This document shows positions 43,358-52,246 of a DNA stretch of 64,000 bases, one piece after another (position 1 is the stretch's first letter; every line of letters begins with the position of its first letter). Under the pieces are notes generated by a model. The model was not told where the DNA came from and searched no databases. It was given only the letters and a program-made list of their open reading frames with translations. The translations under genes and the position numbers were made by a program. Where the stretch lies: contig NZ_JAEUAK010000004.1 in the NCBI RefSeq assembly GCF_019511345.1, positions 62,001 to 126,000 on the forward strand, read 5' to 3'. This stretch comes from Rhizobium mesosinicum. GTDB lineage: Bacteria; Pseudomonadota; Alphaproteobacteria; Rhizobiales; Rhizobiaceae.

Positions 43358-44353
43358 ATGCTAACCAAGCCCGATACATCGACCACCATCACGCTATGGA
43401 ACGGACAGGAGGTTCCCCGCCTCGGCATGGGTTGCTGGGCGATCGGCGGTCCGTTCTTCGCCGGCGACACGCCGCTAGGCTGGGGTGAGGTGGACGACAA
43501 TGAATCCATCGCCGCGATCAACCGCGCGATCGACCTTGGCATTCGCTTTTTCGATACGGCCTCGAATTACGGTGCCGGCCATTCGGAAGAGGTTCTGGGA
43601 CAGGCGATCGGCAATCGCGCCGATATCGTCATCGCCACCAAGTTCGGTTTCGCCACCAATCCGGAAACGAAGCAGGCGACCGGCGCTTTTGCCGATCCGG
43701 CCTTCATCCGCCAGTCCGTCGAGACGTCGCTCCGCCGGCTGAAGCGGGAGCGCCTCGATCTCCTGCAATTCCACATCAACGATTTTCCGCTGGACCAGTC
43801 CGACGAAGTCTTCGATACGCTGCAGGTCCTGCGGGCGGAGGGCAAGATCGATGCCTTCGGCTGGAGCACGGATTTCCCCGATCGCGCCGCCCGCCATGCC
43901 GGCCGGCCTGGCTTCGTCTCGATCCAGCATACGATGAACGTCTTCGAGCCTGTACCCCAGATGATCGACGTCGTCGAAAGGAACGGTCTCATCTCCATCA
44001 ATCGTGGTCCGCTTGCCATGGGCCTGCTGACCGGCAAGTTCACACCAGATCAGGCCGTCGGCGCCAAGGATGTGCGCGGGGCGGCACTCGAATGGATGGT
44101 CTATTTTAAGGATGGCCGTATCGCGCCGGAATTTGCTGCAAGGCTGGATGCCGTGCGCAGCCTGCTCGCATCGGATGGACGCACGCTGACGCAGGGCGCG
44201 CTTGCCTGGCTCTGGGCGCGCTCGCCGCGCACCCTGCCCATTCCCGGTTTCCGGACGGTGGCGCAGGTCGAGGAAAATGCCGGCGCACTGGAAAAGGGTC
44301 CGTTGCCGGGAGATGTAATGGCTGAGATCGACGCGGCGCTGGCCCGCGTCTGA
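43358..44353 (+). CDS. aldo/keto reductase
   Basis: From the ATG at 43358 (AGGAGGAAGCC upstream) this is a 331-residue TIM-barrel oxidoreductase. It has the AKR features DLGIRFFDTASNYGAGHSEE (Asp and Tyr of the catalytic tetrad), IVIATKFGF (Lys) and LLQFHINDF (His). The C-terminal NADPH-binding segment is ARSPRTLPIPGFRTVAQVEENAGAL. It reduces aldehydes or ketones with NADPH and the substrate is unknown. It ends 4 bp before the convergent MOSC gene. Confidence 0.88.
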   Translation: MLTKPDTSTTITLWNGQEVPRLGMGCWAIGGPFFAGDTPLGWGEVDDNESIAAINRAIDLGIRFFDTASNYGAGHSEEVLGQAIGNRADIVIATKFGFATNPETKQATGAFADPAFIRQSVETSLRRLKRERLDLLQFHINDFPLDQSDEVFDTLQVLRAEGKIDAFGWSTDFPDRAARHAGRPGFVSIQHTMNVFEPVPQMIDVVERNGLISINRGPLAMGLLTGKFTPDQAVGAKDVRGAALEWMVYFKDGRIAPEFAARLDAVRSLLASDGRTLTQGALAWLWARSPRTLPIPGFRTVAQVEENAGALEKGPLPGDVMAEIDAALARV

Positions 44354-44357
44354 GGTT

Positions 44358-45218
44358 TTAAGCTCGGGCGCGAACCTTGAAGGCCCAGCCTTCGGACCGT
44401 GCTTCGATGATCTTCACCTCGTCGTCGATTGCGACCCTGCCTGTCCCGCGCGGGGTCACGTTCCAACCGAAAAGCGGGCCGGGCACACGCCGGTCGCCCG
44501 ACATGCGGATGCGACCCATGGCAGGCATGGGGTTCGCGACATCGCGCGAACCCGTCAACTGGTCCTGCGTCGTCATGATGCAGCGGGCGCAGGGCTTGAC
44601 GAGGTCGAAGCGGATGCCGGCGATCTCGACTGCAGCCCAGCGGTCCTCGGCCCAAGCCTCGTCCGTGTCGATGACGATATTCGGCCGGAAACGCTCCATC
44701 CCGACGCCGCCTTCGGCATGGGCTGCGAGATCCGCGTTGAGTGCCTTCAGTGATCCAGTCGTCGTCACCAGTATCTGGTAGCCGTCGGAAAAGGTCACCG
44801 GCGTGCCTTCGCCTGCCCATTCGGCATTGGCCGTTCGTTGAGCCTGACCGTCGAAGAAGACGAGCTTTACCTCGCGGCCGAGCCATTCCGAAAGCCTGTC
44901 GTTGCTGTCATCATCGGCAACGGCAGCGCTGACGACCGATTTCCAGACGGTGACATCGAGCCGCCGGTCCGGATGTGGCGGCGGCACGGCGATGTCGGGC
45001 TTGCCCTGCATCAGCAGCCGGAAGGCGCCGGCTTCGGGCCGTACGTCGATGCGGGCAAGGGCCGGCAGCTCGCGTTGCGTGATGAAATATCCGTCTGCGT
45101 CCGTCACCATGGCACGCCGGTCGCCGGGCAGGCCATGGGCATCGATCTCGGTAGCGGGCAGGGCGATGCCTCGGGCACTCTTGAGCGGATAGATGAAGAG
45201 ATCGCTGACACGCATCAT
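44358..45218 (-). CDS. MOSC-domain protein (YcbX-like, N-terminal β-barrel)
   Basis: This 286-residue protein has a MOSC N-terminal β-barrel (VSDLFIYPLKSARGIALPATEID, then GLPGDRRAMVTD) and a C-terminal MOSC domain (about 110-280). The latter has the conserved Cys region KPCARCIMTTQDQLTG and GWNVTPRGTGRVAIDDEV. MOSC proteins bind the molybdenum cofactor, and YcbX-type members reduce N-hydroxylated bases. An FeS ferredoxin domain is absent, so an external electron donor would be needed. The next gene upstream (HD protein) is 6 bp away on the same strand. Confidence 0.88.
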   Translation of the reverse strand: MMRVSDLFIYPLKSARGIALPATEIDAHGLPGDRRAMVTDADGYFITQRELPALARIDVRPEAGAFRLLMQGKPDIAVPPPHPDRRLDVTVWKSVVSAAVADDDSNDRLSEWLGREVKLVFFDGQAQRTANAEWAGEGTPVTFSDGYQILVTTTGSLKALNADLAAHAEGGVGMERFRPNIVIDTDEAWAEDRWAAVEIAGIRFDLVKPCARCIMTTQDQLTGSRDVANPMPAMGRIRMSGDRRVPGPLFGWNVTPRGTGRVAIDDEVKIIEARSEGWAFKVRARA

Positions 45219-45224
45219 AGGCTC

Positions 45225-45869
45225 CTAGATTTCGTCCATAAATGCCGAGAGGAAGTCGCGCAGGCTCCTGTCGCGGGCGGCGGCCAGTTCGCGGCCGGTC
45301 CGGGTCTGGAAGCCATCGGCCAGTTTGAACAGCTTCGTCTGGAAATGGTCAACCGCATAACGCTTGTCATCAAGCGCCCGATCCTTGGCAGAAGGATCGA
45401 ACGGATCGTAGAGGCCCGATCCGAGCCGTCCCGCTATGTAGAAACAGCGCGCCGCGCCGACCATGCCGATGGCATCCAGCCTATCCGCATCCTGCAGGAT
45501 TTTCGCCTCCAGCGTTTCCGGTGGCACGTTCGCCGAGAAGCTGTGCGCGGTCACCGCATGGGCGACATCAGCGATATCCTCGTCGCCCCATCCAAACTCT
45601 TTCAATATCCGCGAAGCCTTCTCGGCGGCGAGCGCCGAGGCATGGGCGCGCATCGGCGAGTTCTTCTCGACGGCGACGCAGTCATGCAGCAGTACGGCAG
45701 CCGCCAGCACCTGGCCCTTGCCGCCTTCCGCAGCGTGGATACGCATGGCGTTGCGGAAGACACGCAGGATATGGGCAAGGTCGTGAGACCCGTCGTCACC
45801 CTCGGTTGCATGTGGAATGAGCTCGACCGCCAGAGACTCGTGGGGAAAGAAGGCTTCGGCCTTGAACAT
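45225..45869 (-). CDS. HD-domain phosphohydrolase
   Basis: From the ATG at 45869 this is a 214-residue protein with a metal-binding HD fold: GSHDLAHILRVFRNA, AAVLLHDCVAVEK (the HD pair), VAHAVTAHSF and LQDADRLDAIGMVG. This composition is that of YedJ-like predicted HD hydrolases, which act on nucleotides or phosphate esters. A GTG three codons upstream is an alternative start. It appears to form a two-gene unit with the MOSC gene downstream. Confidence 0.82.
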   Translation of the reverse strand: MFKAEAFFPHESLAVELIPHATEGDDGSHDLAHILRVFRNAMRIHAAEGGKGQVLAAAVLLHDCVAVEKNSPMRAHASALAAEKASRILKEFGWGDEDIADVAHAVTAHSFSANVPPETLEAKILQDADRLDAIGMVGAARCFYIAGRLGSGLYDPFDPSAKDRALDDKRYAVDHFQTKLFKLADGFQTRTGRELAAARDRSLRDFLSAFMDEI

Positions 45870-45942
45870 CGTCGTCACCGGTTTTCAAAGGGTTCGCATA
45901 CAGTCGATAACGGCTTGGCCGGCGAGTCGCAACGTGCCGAGA

Positions 45943-47844
45943 TCAGCGCCGGAGCTTGGCGAACGGCGTAGCGCCATTCTTCTTTGGCGGCATGGACAGC
46001 ATGTGTGCCGCATCGCCGAACGGTTTCGGGGGGCTGATATGATAGCCCTGGATCTCGTCGCATGCCTCGCGTTCGAGTAGTGCCATCTGTTCGGCGGTTT
46101 CCACACCCTCCACGGTCACGCGCATACCGAGCGCATCACCGAGCAGGATGATCGCGCGCATGATCGCATGCGCTTCCTTGTGATCGACGATATCGTTCAC
46201 GAAGGACTTGTCGATCTTGATCTTGTCAAAGGGGAAGCTCGATAGATAGCTCAGCGACGAATAGCCGGTTCCGAAATCGTCCATCGAAATGCGGATGCCG
46301 CGCTCCTTGAGCGCATGCAGGATCGGCAACGCCTCATCGCGATTTTCCATCAGCACGCTCTCGGTGATTTCCAGTTCCAGACGTGACGGCGAGAGTTCTG
46401 CGGCTGCAAGCGCCTCGTTGACATCCTGCAGCAGGTCGCTGCTGCTGAACTGGATGGCCGAGACATTCACTGCGATCTTGATATCTTCGGGCCATCGCGC
46501 TGCATCGTTACAGGCGCGGTGCAAAACCCAGCGGCCGATATCGACCACGAGGCCGACCTCCTCGGCAAGCGGGATGAACTCCATCGGCGGGACGCGACCG
46601 CGCATCGGATGATTCCAGCGGATCAGCGCCTCGAAGCCGCAGATGCGATGCTGCGCCAGATCGTAGAGCGGCTGGTAGTGAAGCTCGAATTCCTCGTTCT
46701 GCACGGCGACGCGCAGATCGGCCTCCAGCGCATGGCGAGCCTGCATCTTCTCGTCCATCTCGCCGGTGAAGAAGCGCTGGTGCCGGCGCCCGTCCGCCTT
46801 GGCGTGGGAAAGAGCGACCGCCGCGTTGCGCAGCAGCTTATCGCTTTCTGCAGCATCGTCTGGAGCGATCGAAATGCCCATGGAAACACTGAGTTCCACC
46901 TGCTTGTCGCCGCGGAAGAAGGGTTCGCTGAGTTCCCGTCGGATCTGATCGGCGAGTGCCGTGATATTCCACGGCTGCTGGCGGTGTGTCTGCAGGATCG
47001 CGAATTCGTCCGAGCCGAGACGGGCAAGAATATTTTCCGAGCCGGCCGAGGCGCGGATGCGCTCTGCGACCTGCTGCAGGATCTTGTCGCCGGCAGAGAC
47101 GCCCAGCGTATTGTTGATCGACTTGAACCGGTCGAGATTGAGATGCACGAGGGCGATCTGCTCGTCTTGCCTGCGCTCGGCAAGAGCCGCATCGAGCTGC
47201 TCGCGGAAGCGAATGCGGTTCGGCAGGCCGGTCAGCGGATCGTGGTGGGCGAGATAGGTAATGCGCTCGGCAGCCTTGCGGTCTTCGGTAATGTCGGCAT
47301 GAATGGCGATATTGCTGCCATCGGCAAGAATGGTAACGACGCTCTGGATGATGCGGCCGTCATCCATCAGCCATTCGCGCCGGCGGATGCGCCCTGCCTT
47401 CGAAGAAGCCTCCTGGCCTTCCTTCCTGCTGCGTGTCCTGGCACCGGTTTGCTCAGTGCCACGCGTCTTGTGCATCAGGTCGGCAATCGTCGTGCCGGGC
47501 GCAACATCGCCGTCGCTAAAGCCGAAGAGCTGGCGGAAGCGCAGGTTGGAAAGGGTCAGCCGCTGGTCGGCATCGAACACGCTGAGCCCGAGCGGCAGAT
47601 TGTTCAGGACGATTTCGAAGAGCTTGTGCTGTTCTGCAAGCGCCTGGGCGGTGGAGCTGATAGTGTCCCGAAGTTCGCGATTTTCGGTAAGCAGCATCTC
47701 GGCGCTGCGCTCGATCTCGTCATATCCGCTTTCATGGCTGCGATAGGTCGCGATGACGAGCTCCATCAGATGCTCTGCATCGATAGATCCGTCCTCATTG
47801 ACGGCCTGCGTGCACTGTTGCCAGAAAAGCGTCTCAGCTTTCAT
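45943..47844 (-). CDS. PAS-GGDEF-EAL protein (c-di-GMP turnover)
   Basis: From the ATG at 47844 this is a 633-residue cytoplasmic protein with an N-terminal helical part and a PAS domain (about 75-185). The GGDEF domain (about 205-365) has the signature as ARLGSDEF (residues 277-281 GSDEF). The EAL domain (about 380-620) has intact EAL (405-407), NVSAIQFSS, ELEITES, DDFGTGYSSL and EGVET. The catalytic EAL residues look complete, so phosphodiesterase activity is likely. The GSDEF departure leaves cyclase activity uncertain. It is transcribed alone. Confidence 0.9.
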   Translation of the reverse strand: MKAETLFWQQCTQAVNEDGSIDAEHLMELVIATYRSHESGYDEIERSAEMLLTENRELRDTISSTAQALAEQHKLFEIVLNNLPLGLSVFDADQRLTLSNLRFRQLFGFSDGDVAPGTTIADLMHKTRGTEQTGARTRSRKEGQEASSKAGRIRRREWLMDDGRIIQSVVTILADGSNIAIHADITEDRKAAERITYLAHHDPLTGLPNRIRFREQLDAALAERRQDEQIALVHLNLDRFKSINNTLGVSAGDKILQQVAERIRASAGSENILARLGSDEFAILQTHRQQPWNITALADQIRRELSEPFFRGDKQVELSVSMGISIAPDDAAESDKLLRNAAVALSHAKADGRRHQRFFTGEMDEKMQARHALEADLRVAVQNEEFELHYQPLYDLAQHRICGFEALIRWNHPMRGRVPPMEFIPLAEEVGLVVDIGRWVLHRACNDAARWPEDIKIAVNVSAIQFSSSDLLQDVNEALAAAELSPSRLELEITESVLMENRDEALPILHALKERGIRISMDDFGTGYSSLSYLSSFPFDKIKIDKSFVNDIVDHKEAHAIMRAIILLGDALGMRVTVEGVETAEQMALLEREACDEIQGYHISPPKPFGDAAHMLSMPPKKNGATPFAKLRR

Positions 47845-48311
47845 GCGCGCAGGTCCCCTCGCGGGACGGTTGCGATGCAAGCATGGCAAAAGGCGAAGAC
47901 CTCTTCGATTGGCAAAGGTGCCATATCGCGCCTGGCATAAAAAAGACCTTTCTAAAATGAATATGAATCAATTTTTGTAGGCTGCAAATGGCCATTTCCG
48001 GCAACCTGCATGCGGCATCTTCTACCGCTCCGATTAATAATCGGTTGCAACCGGGCGGCTCTTTATACCTTGCCGGTAATTTGCTTGTATCTCACAAACT
48101 ACTGAAATAACGAACAAACCTGGCTTATCGAGCTGAAATGAAACTGCCGTCGATGCAGGCAGTTACACTTTGTCAACTATGGTTAATCGTGAGTTAACAG
48201 CTTATTGACCGAGGCCGCAAATCAGTTTAACCAGCAAGCCAGCCTTTGATATTTTCCACTCGCGTACTGCGTACAGACCCTCACCGTAAGAAGCGGTGAA
48301 TGGAGATTTGT
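47845..48311. other. intergenic region with promoter signals
   Basis: This 467-bp AT-rich region separates the divergent GGDEF-EAL gene and the EF-hand gene. It contains a TTAA-N7-TTAA sequence (48183-48197) listed separately. No gene is supportable here. Confidence 0.4.
48183..48197 (+). promoter_or_regulatory. candidate CtrA-binding site
   Basis: TTAA-TCGTGAG-TTAA is an exact match to the alphaproteobacterial CtrA motif TTAA-N7-TTAA, followed by C. It lies 115 bp upstream of the EF-hand protein start and about 340 bp from the divergent GGDEF-EAL start. Confidence 0.45.
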
Positions 48312-48653
48312 ATGACTGCTCTTTCATCAGTTCCAGACATCTCTTATGCATATTTGGCAACGCTCTCGCGGCTCGATGCCAATGGCGACGGCGTGTTGAG
48401 CCGCACCGAGCGCGCCGCAGATGAAAAGCCAGGCATCATCAGGGAATTTCTCGAAGACGGTGATGCCGACAATTCGGCGCCGAAATATCCGAGCAGCCTC
48501 GTCGCGCTCATGATGGAATACAGTGACAGCGGCTCGGCGAGCAGAACGGCCGTTCCCTATGCGCTGCAGCAGCTTGCCCCCGATGCCGATGACCAGGCGA
48601 TGCAGATCTATCGCAATACCTACGGCGAGTTCGATCTCGGTGCCGCCGCCTGA
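48312..48653 (+). CDS. EF-hand calcium-binding small protein
   Basis: From the ATG at 48312 (GGAG six bases upstream) this is a 113-residue protein. It has one canonical EF-hand loop at residues 22-33 (DANGDGVLSRTE: Asp, Asn, Asp, Gly and Glu in the ligand positions) and a partial second acidic loop (EDGDADNSAP, near residue 47). No signal peptide is evident. It could act as a calcium sensor or buffer. A CtrA-like site upstream suggests cell-cycle-linked expression. A terminator follows. Confidence 0.75.
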   Translation: MTALSSVPDISYAYLATLSRLDANGDGVLSRTERAADEKPGIIREFLEDGDADNSAPKYPSSLVALMMEYSDSGSASRTAVPYALQQLAPDADDQAMQIYRNTYGEFDLGAAA

Positions 48654-48675
48654 CCCTTCGTCAGCTTGTTTCGTC

Positions 48676-48700
48676 AGCCGGCCTCCGCGGCCGGCTTTTT
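48676..48700 (+). terminator. rho-independent terminator of the EF-hand gene
   Basis: AGCCGGCC pairs with GGCCGGCT around TCCGC, followed by TTTT. Confidence 0.85.
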
Positions 48701-48776
48701 CTTGCCTTTTATGCAGACCGGAACACCTTCCTTTGTAAGGCGTTGGGACTCAGTCCCCGAAACGGAAGGAAACCCG

Positions 48777-49292
48777 ATGAAAATCATAGGCATCATCGCC
48801 GTCCTCGGCCTGCTTGGGGCGGCGTCCCAAGGTTTTGCTCAGGACAAGCAGACGGCGACGGCGAATTTTATCGGCCCCGATGGCAACGAGGCAGGCCGCG
48901 CCACGCTGACCGCTGCCGCCAATGGCGGCGTTTTCATCGAGGCGGAAATTTCCGGCCTGCCGGCCAATAAATGGGTCGCCTTTCATATCCATGAAACGGG
49001 CCGCTGTGACGCAGCATCCCATCATGAATCGGCTGGGGGTCATTTCAATCCGACCAAGGCCGAACATGGTTTCCTGGCGGCCAAGGGACCGCATGCAGGC
49101 GACATGCCGAACCAGTATGTCGGTCAGGACGGTATCCTGCGCGCACAAATCTTCGACACCATGATCTCGCTCGATGGCAAGGAGGATGGCGTGCGTGGCC
49201 GGGCGCTGATGGTGCATGCCGATTCCGATGATTATCGAAGCCAGCCATCCGGCGGCGCCGGCGACAGGATCGCCTGCGGCGTGATCAAATAG
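48777..49292 (+). CDS. sodC: Cu/Zn superoxide dismutase
   Basis: From the ATG at 48777 this is a 171-residue protein with a signal peptide (MKIIGIIAVLGLLGAASQGFA). The copper and zinc ligands sit in FHIHETGRCD, ESAGGHFNPTKAEHG, HAGDMPN and MVHADSDDY, and the Cys pair is in GRCD and RIACGVIK. It dismutates periplasmic superoxide, which for a plant-associated rhizobium would help against host oxidative burst. The ATG is preferred over an upstream in-frame start because it begins the signal peptide, with GGAAGGAAA before it. Confidence 0.94.
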   Translation: MKIIGIIAVLGLLGAASQGFAQDKQTATANFIGPDGNEAGRATLTAAANGGVFIEAEISGLPANKWVAFHIHETGRCDAASHHESAGGHFNPTKAEHGFLAAKGPHAGDMPNQYVGQDGILRAQIFDTMISLDGKEDGVRGRALMVHADSDDYRSQPSGGAGDRIACGVIK

Positions 49293-49432
49293 TTATGGCT
49301 GCGTCTGGTCGGCGCCGGCGGCTGTACCCGATAGGCCGAGCGGCTGATGGGGCTCGCCATCACCCAGCCCTCCTGTTCCAGGTGCTCCTCGAGTGCCTCG
49401 TCGAAGCCGGATGGAGCAGCAGGCGACGCGCC

Positions 49433-49963
49433 TCAACCATTTGAATTGTCCCTGACGGGCAGCACGAAAGGTGCATTGCCATTAGCCTCCGCGCCGCGAC
49501 CGATGGCTCTCACGGCGTCGACGAGCCGGCCGCGCCGGTCAAGCAGTGCATCGCCGATTTCGACGATCCGCGCGTTCGGCGTCGCATAGCGCGAGGCGGT
49601 TCGCAGCCGCCGCGCAAGCGCCATATCCTCCTGCTCGGGCGCGAGCGAGAGAGCTGCTATCAGCGCCGCGGCAGGCGAGCGGGATACACCCATCCAGCAA
49701 TGGACGAGCAGCGGTGCCTCCTGCTGCCAGCCGGCGGCAAAATCGATGATCGCCCGCACGTGCTTTTCGTCGGGCGCCACGAGATCACCCGTACCCTTGA
49801 AGACAATATCGTTCATGTTGAGCAGCAGATGCCGGTCGGCCTGGATGACGCCCGGCCGGTGAAAGGCTTGCTCCTTCGCCATCAGGCTGATCATCTCGCG
49901 CGCCTTGTGCCGCACGGCCATTTCGCCGATCCGCGCCAGGGGAGAAACCACGATCACGGTCAC
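49433..49963 (-). CDS. protein tyrosine phosphatase family protein
   Basis: This 176-residue protein has the CX5R phosphatase loop as VHCWMGVSRSP (Cys89, Arg95) with upstream Asp residues in the NMNDIVFKG and DEKHVRAIIDF segments. The layout is like small dual-specificity-type bacterial phosphatases. Its start overlaps the end of the preceding HD gene by 4 bp, and a similar overlap joins that gene to ygfZ, so all three form one operon. The substrate is unknown. Confidence 0.8.
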   Translation of the reverse strand: MTVIVVSPLARIGEMAVRHKAREMISLMAKEQAFHRPGVIQADRHLLLNMNDIVFKGTGDLVAPDEKHVRAIIDFAAGWQQEAPLLVHCWMGVSRSPAAALIAALSLAPEQEDMALARRLRTASRYATPNARIVEIGDALLDRRGRLVDAVRAIGRGAEANGNAPFVLPVRDNSNG

Positions 49964-50568
49964 GCGCCGACGCTCCGCTTCGCCTCGATCTCGGCAAAAC
50001 GCTCGCAGAAGAGCCGCTGCGCTTCGAGCGCGGGGACGGGATCGATCGCGAGCATGTCTCGCGTGATGCCGCGCGGCTGGCCGAAGAATTTCTGCGCTTC
50101 GGCCGGCGTGAAGCCGGCAAGAACAGTCGCCTCGAAATAGGCGGCGATCGTATCAGCCTTCTTGATCTTGTCCTTGAGCTCGCGGGAGGGGTGCGGCGGC
50201 AGGCCGAAGCGCAGGTGCACAGCCGCCTCCAGCCGCTTCTCGACGGTCTTGTATCCGCCGCCGACGACCGCCTTGAAGGGGGAGATCATGTCGCCGATCA
50301 CATATTCGGGCGCGTCATGCAGCAGTGCCATCAGGCAATCGGCGGCTGTGGCCTCATTGAAATGCCGGAAAATGGATTCGACGACAAGGCAGTGTTGCGC
50401 CACGGAAAAGGCGTGATCACCTGCCGTCTGGCCGTTCCAGCGGGCGACGCGTGCAAGTCCGTGGGCGATATCGCTCAATTCGACGTCGAGCGGCGAGGGG
50501 TCTAGCAGATCGAGCCGCCGGCCGGACAGCATGCGTTGCCAGGCACGTGGAGCCTTCGCATTCGTCAC
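49960..50568 (-). CDS. HD-domain hydrolase, YfbR-like
   Basis: This 202-residue protein has an HD fold with RWNGQTAGDHAFSVAQHCLVVES, the metal-binding LLHDAPEYVIGDMISPFK pair and KIKKADTIAAYFE. These resemble 5'-deoxynucleotidase YfbR and related HD phosphohydrolases, which would act on nucleotides. It overlaps ygfZ by 4 bp upstream and the phosphatase gene by 4 bp downstream, which implies translational coupling of the three products. Confidence 0.82.
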   Translation of the reverse strand: MTNAKAPRAWQRMLSGRRLDLLDPSPLDVELSDIAHGLARVARWNGQTAGDHAFSVAQHCLVVESIFRHFNEATAADCLMALLHDAPEYVIGDMISPFKAVVGGGYKTVEKRLEAAVHLRFGLPPHPSRELKDKIKKADTIAAYFEATVLAGFTPAEAQKFFGQPRGITRDMLAIDPVPALEAQRLFCERFAEIEAKRSVGA

Positions 50569-51404
50569 GCGCTGGCCTCGTCCGAGGAGGTCGGGAAGCT
50601 TAGCCCGGACCAGGCCGGCAGGCTGAGCGTCACCGAAACATCGCCGGCAAGCAGAGGCGTGCCGGATGCCATGGCTTCGCCGGCGCGGTCGATGCGCACG
50701 ATCGCCAGTCCGCTCGTCCCCTCGACGGAGCCGAGCGTGCCGACCGGCTTGCCATTGGCGGTGATTTCGGTGCCGCTGGCAGGCAGTGCGGCGCCTGCCG
50801 AAACGGTCACGACGCGGCGCCGCGCCGTGCCGCGATGCTGCATGCGGGACACCACTTCCTGGCCGACATAGCAGCCCTTCTTGAAGGAGAGGCCGCCGTC
50901 GATATCCATCAGTACGTCATGCGGAAAAGCGTCCTGAAGCGCATAATCGGGTCCTGACGTGACGATGCCATTCTCGATGCGCAGCGCATCGTAGAGCGCC
51001 GCATCGTCGCCGCCATGATGACCGATACGACGCAAAACAGTAACATTGGCCTTGGCAAAGCGACTGTCCTTGACGCCATCTTTGGCATCCTCGCCCCAGG
51101 AAACGGTCACGCCGTCCTCGGCAACCGGCGTCAGCGTTACCGGCGCACGCAGGCGATACATGATCAGTCGCTTCAAGAGGGCATCTCGCTGGGCCGCATC
51201 CGTTTCGATGACGAAGCCGTCGTCGTCGCGCCAGATCATGAAGTCGAACAGGATCTTGCCCTGCGGCGTCAGCAGCGCGCCCGGCCTCGCCTCGTCCGCA
51301 CCCAGCGAAACGATGTCGGTGGTGATGAGATTCTGTAGAAAAGCTTCTGCTTCCGTACCGCCGGCGGCAATGAGCGAGCGGTCTTTCAGGAATACGGCTG
51401 GCAT
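50565..51404 (-). CDS. ygfZ: folate-binding YgfZ-type protein
   Basis: This 279-residue GcvT-like protein has the YgfZ signature KKGCYVGQEVVSRMQHRGTARR near residue 184 and an N-terminal LKDRSLIAAGGTEAEAFLQNLITTDI. YgfZ uses tetrahydrofolate and supports assembly or repair of certain [4Fe-4S] enzymes and tRNA thiomodification. It is first in a 4-bp-overlapping set with an HD hydrolase and a tyrosine phosphatase. That grouping is not an obvious functional unit. Confidence 0.92.
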   Translation of the reverse strand: MPAVFLKDRSLIAAGGTEAEAFLQNLITTDIVSLGADEARPGALLTPQGKILFDFMIWRDDDGFVIETDAAQRDALLKRLIMYRLRAPVTLTPVAEDGVTVSWGEDAKDGVKDSRFAKANVTVLRRIGHHGGDDAALYDALRIENGIVTSGPDYALQDAFPHDVLMDIDGGLSFKKGCYVGQEVVSRMQHRGTARRRVVTVSAGAALPASGTEITANGKPVGTLGSVEGTSGLAIVRIDRAGEAMASGTPLLAGDVSVTLSLPAWSGLSFPTSSDEASA

Positions 51405-51474
51405 GGCGAAACCTGTCGCGTTGATGGTCGCTCAGAGGTAGGTCTTTGAAGCTGAAGGTGCAAGAACCGCGACG

Positions 51475-52227
51475 TCAGTCGCCGGCCGTGAAGAACTTCC
51501 ATTTACCGTCAGGCGCGATGCCGACGCGATAGAAATTATAGCCACCGAATTCCTGCATATCCGAGAGATCGCCTGCGGTGACGATGCGCAGCAGCTCCAC
51601 GCGTTCCGGCGGCGTCAGCGTTTTCAGGTCTTTTTCGGCAAAATAAGGCCAGACATACATTTCGTCGGGCGTGCCCTGGCCGACATGCACGAAGCCGGTC
51701 GAGATGACGTCGAGCATAATAGCAAGGATCTCGTCGCCATCGGGATCGCCCGAGAGATCTTTCAGTGTGCCGATCGGATCGTCCGTGGGTTCGCCGACAG
51801 TCACCTGCGTCTGACCGGCGCCGGTACCCATCAGCGGGCGCAGGCGTTCGAGATCGCCTGAGGCGGCGGCCTCGACGATCTGTTCGCGCATCTTGCGCAC
51901 CGGTTCCGGCGCCTTGCTGATGTCGTAGATCACTTCGACGGGTTTGGAATCGTCCAATGCGCCTGGAGTCTTGTCGACGCTCTGGCCGCTCTCTTTGTTG
52001 ACGAGTGGGTCCGGTTGGGGAACACCGGAAGAGCCGTTCTGCGGTGCAGCCGGCGGCTGCGGGCTCTGCTGCGCCGCGTCACGCGCATCGGGCTGACCCG
52101 GGATTTTCTGAAGTTCGGAAAGCGCGTAGGCGGAAGAAGCAGACAGCATGCTGCCTGCGGCGATGCCAATGGCAAGCAGGACCGGCGCGAGAGGGATTCG
52201 CGGGGAAAGATCTTTACCGGTACGCAT
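51475..52227 (-). CDS. hypothetical exported protein (conserved rhizobial type)
   Basis: From the ATG at 52227 this is a 250-residue protein with a signal peptide or membrane anchor (LAPVLLAIGIAAGSMLSASSAYA, residues 13-35) and a Pro/Gln/Ser-rich low-complexity linker (about 40-85). A folded C-terminal domain follows (KMREQIVEAAASGDLERLRPLM, YVWPYFAEKDLKTLTPPERVELLRI). I do not recognise a family with a known function. A periplasmic location is inferred. It follows the small gene at 52247 on the same strand. Confidence 0.65.
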   Translation of the reverse strand: MRTGKDLSPRIPLAPVLLAIGIAAGSMLSASSAYALSELQKIPGQPDARDAAQQSPQPPAAPQNGSSGVPQPDPLVNKESGQSVDKTPGALDDSKPVEVIYDISKAPEPVRKMREQIVEAAASGDLERLRPLMGTGAGQTQVTVGEPTDDPIGTLKDLSGDPDGDEILAIMLDVISTGFVHVGQGTPDEMYVWPYFAEKDLKTLTPPERVELLRIVTAGDLSDMQEFGGYNFYRVGIAPDGKWKFFTAGD

Positions 52228-52246
52228 GAGACTCTCTTTATTGCCC

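Noticed and set aside
49293..49432. In-frame continuation of the tyrosine phosphatase past its TGA
   Set aside because: The frame after the stop looks protein-like for about 40 codons, but it runs on into the antisense of sodC without a matching stop, so it is probably just GC-driven openness.
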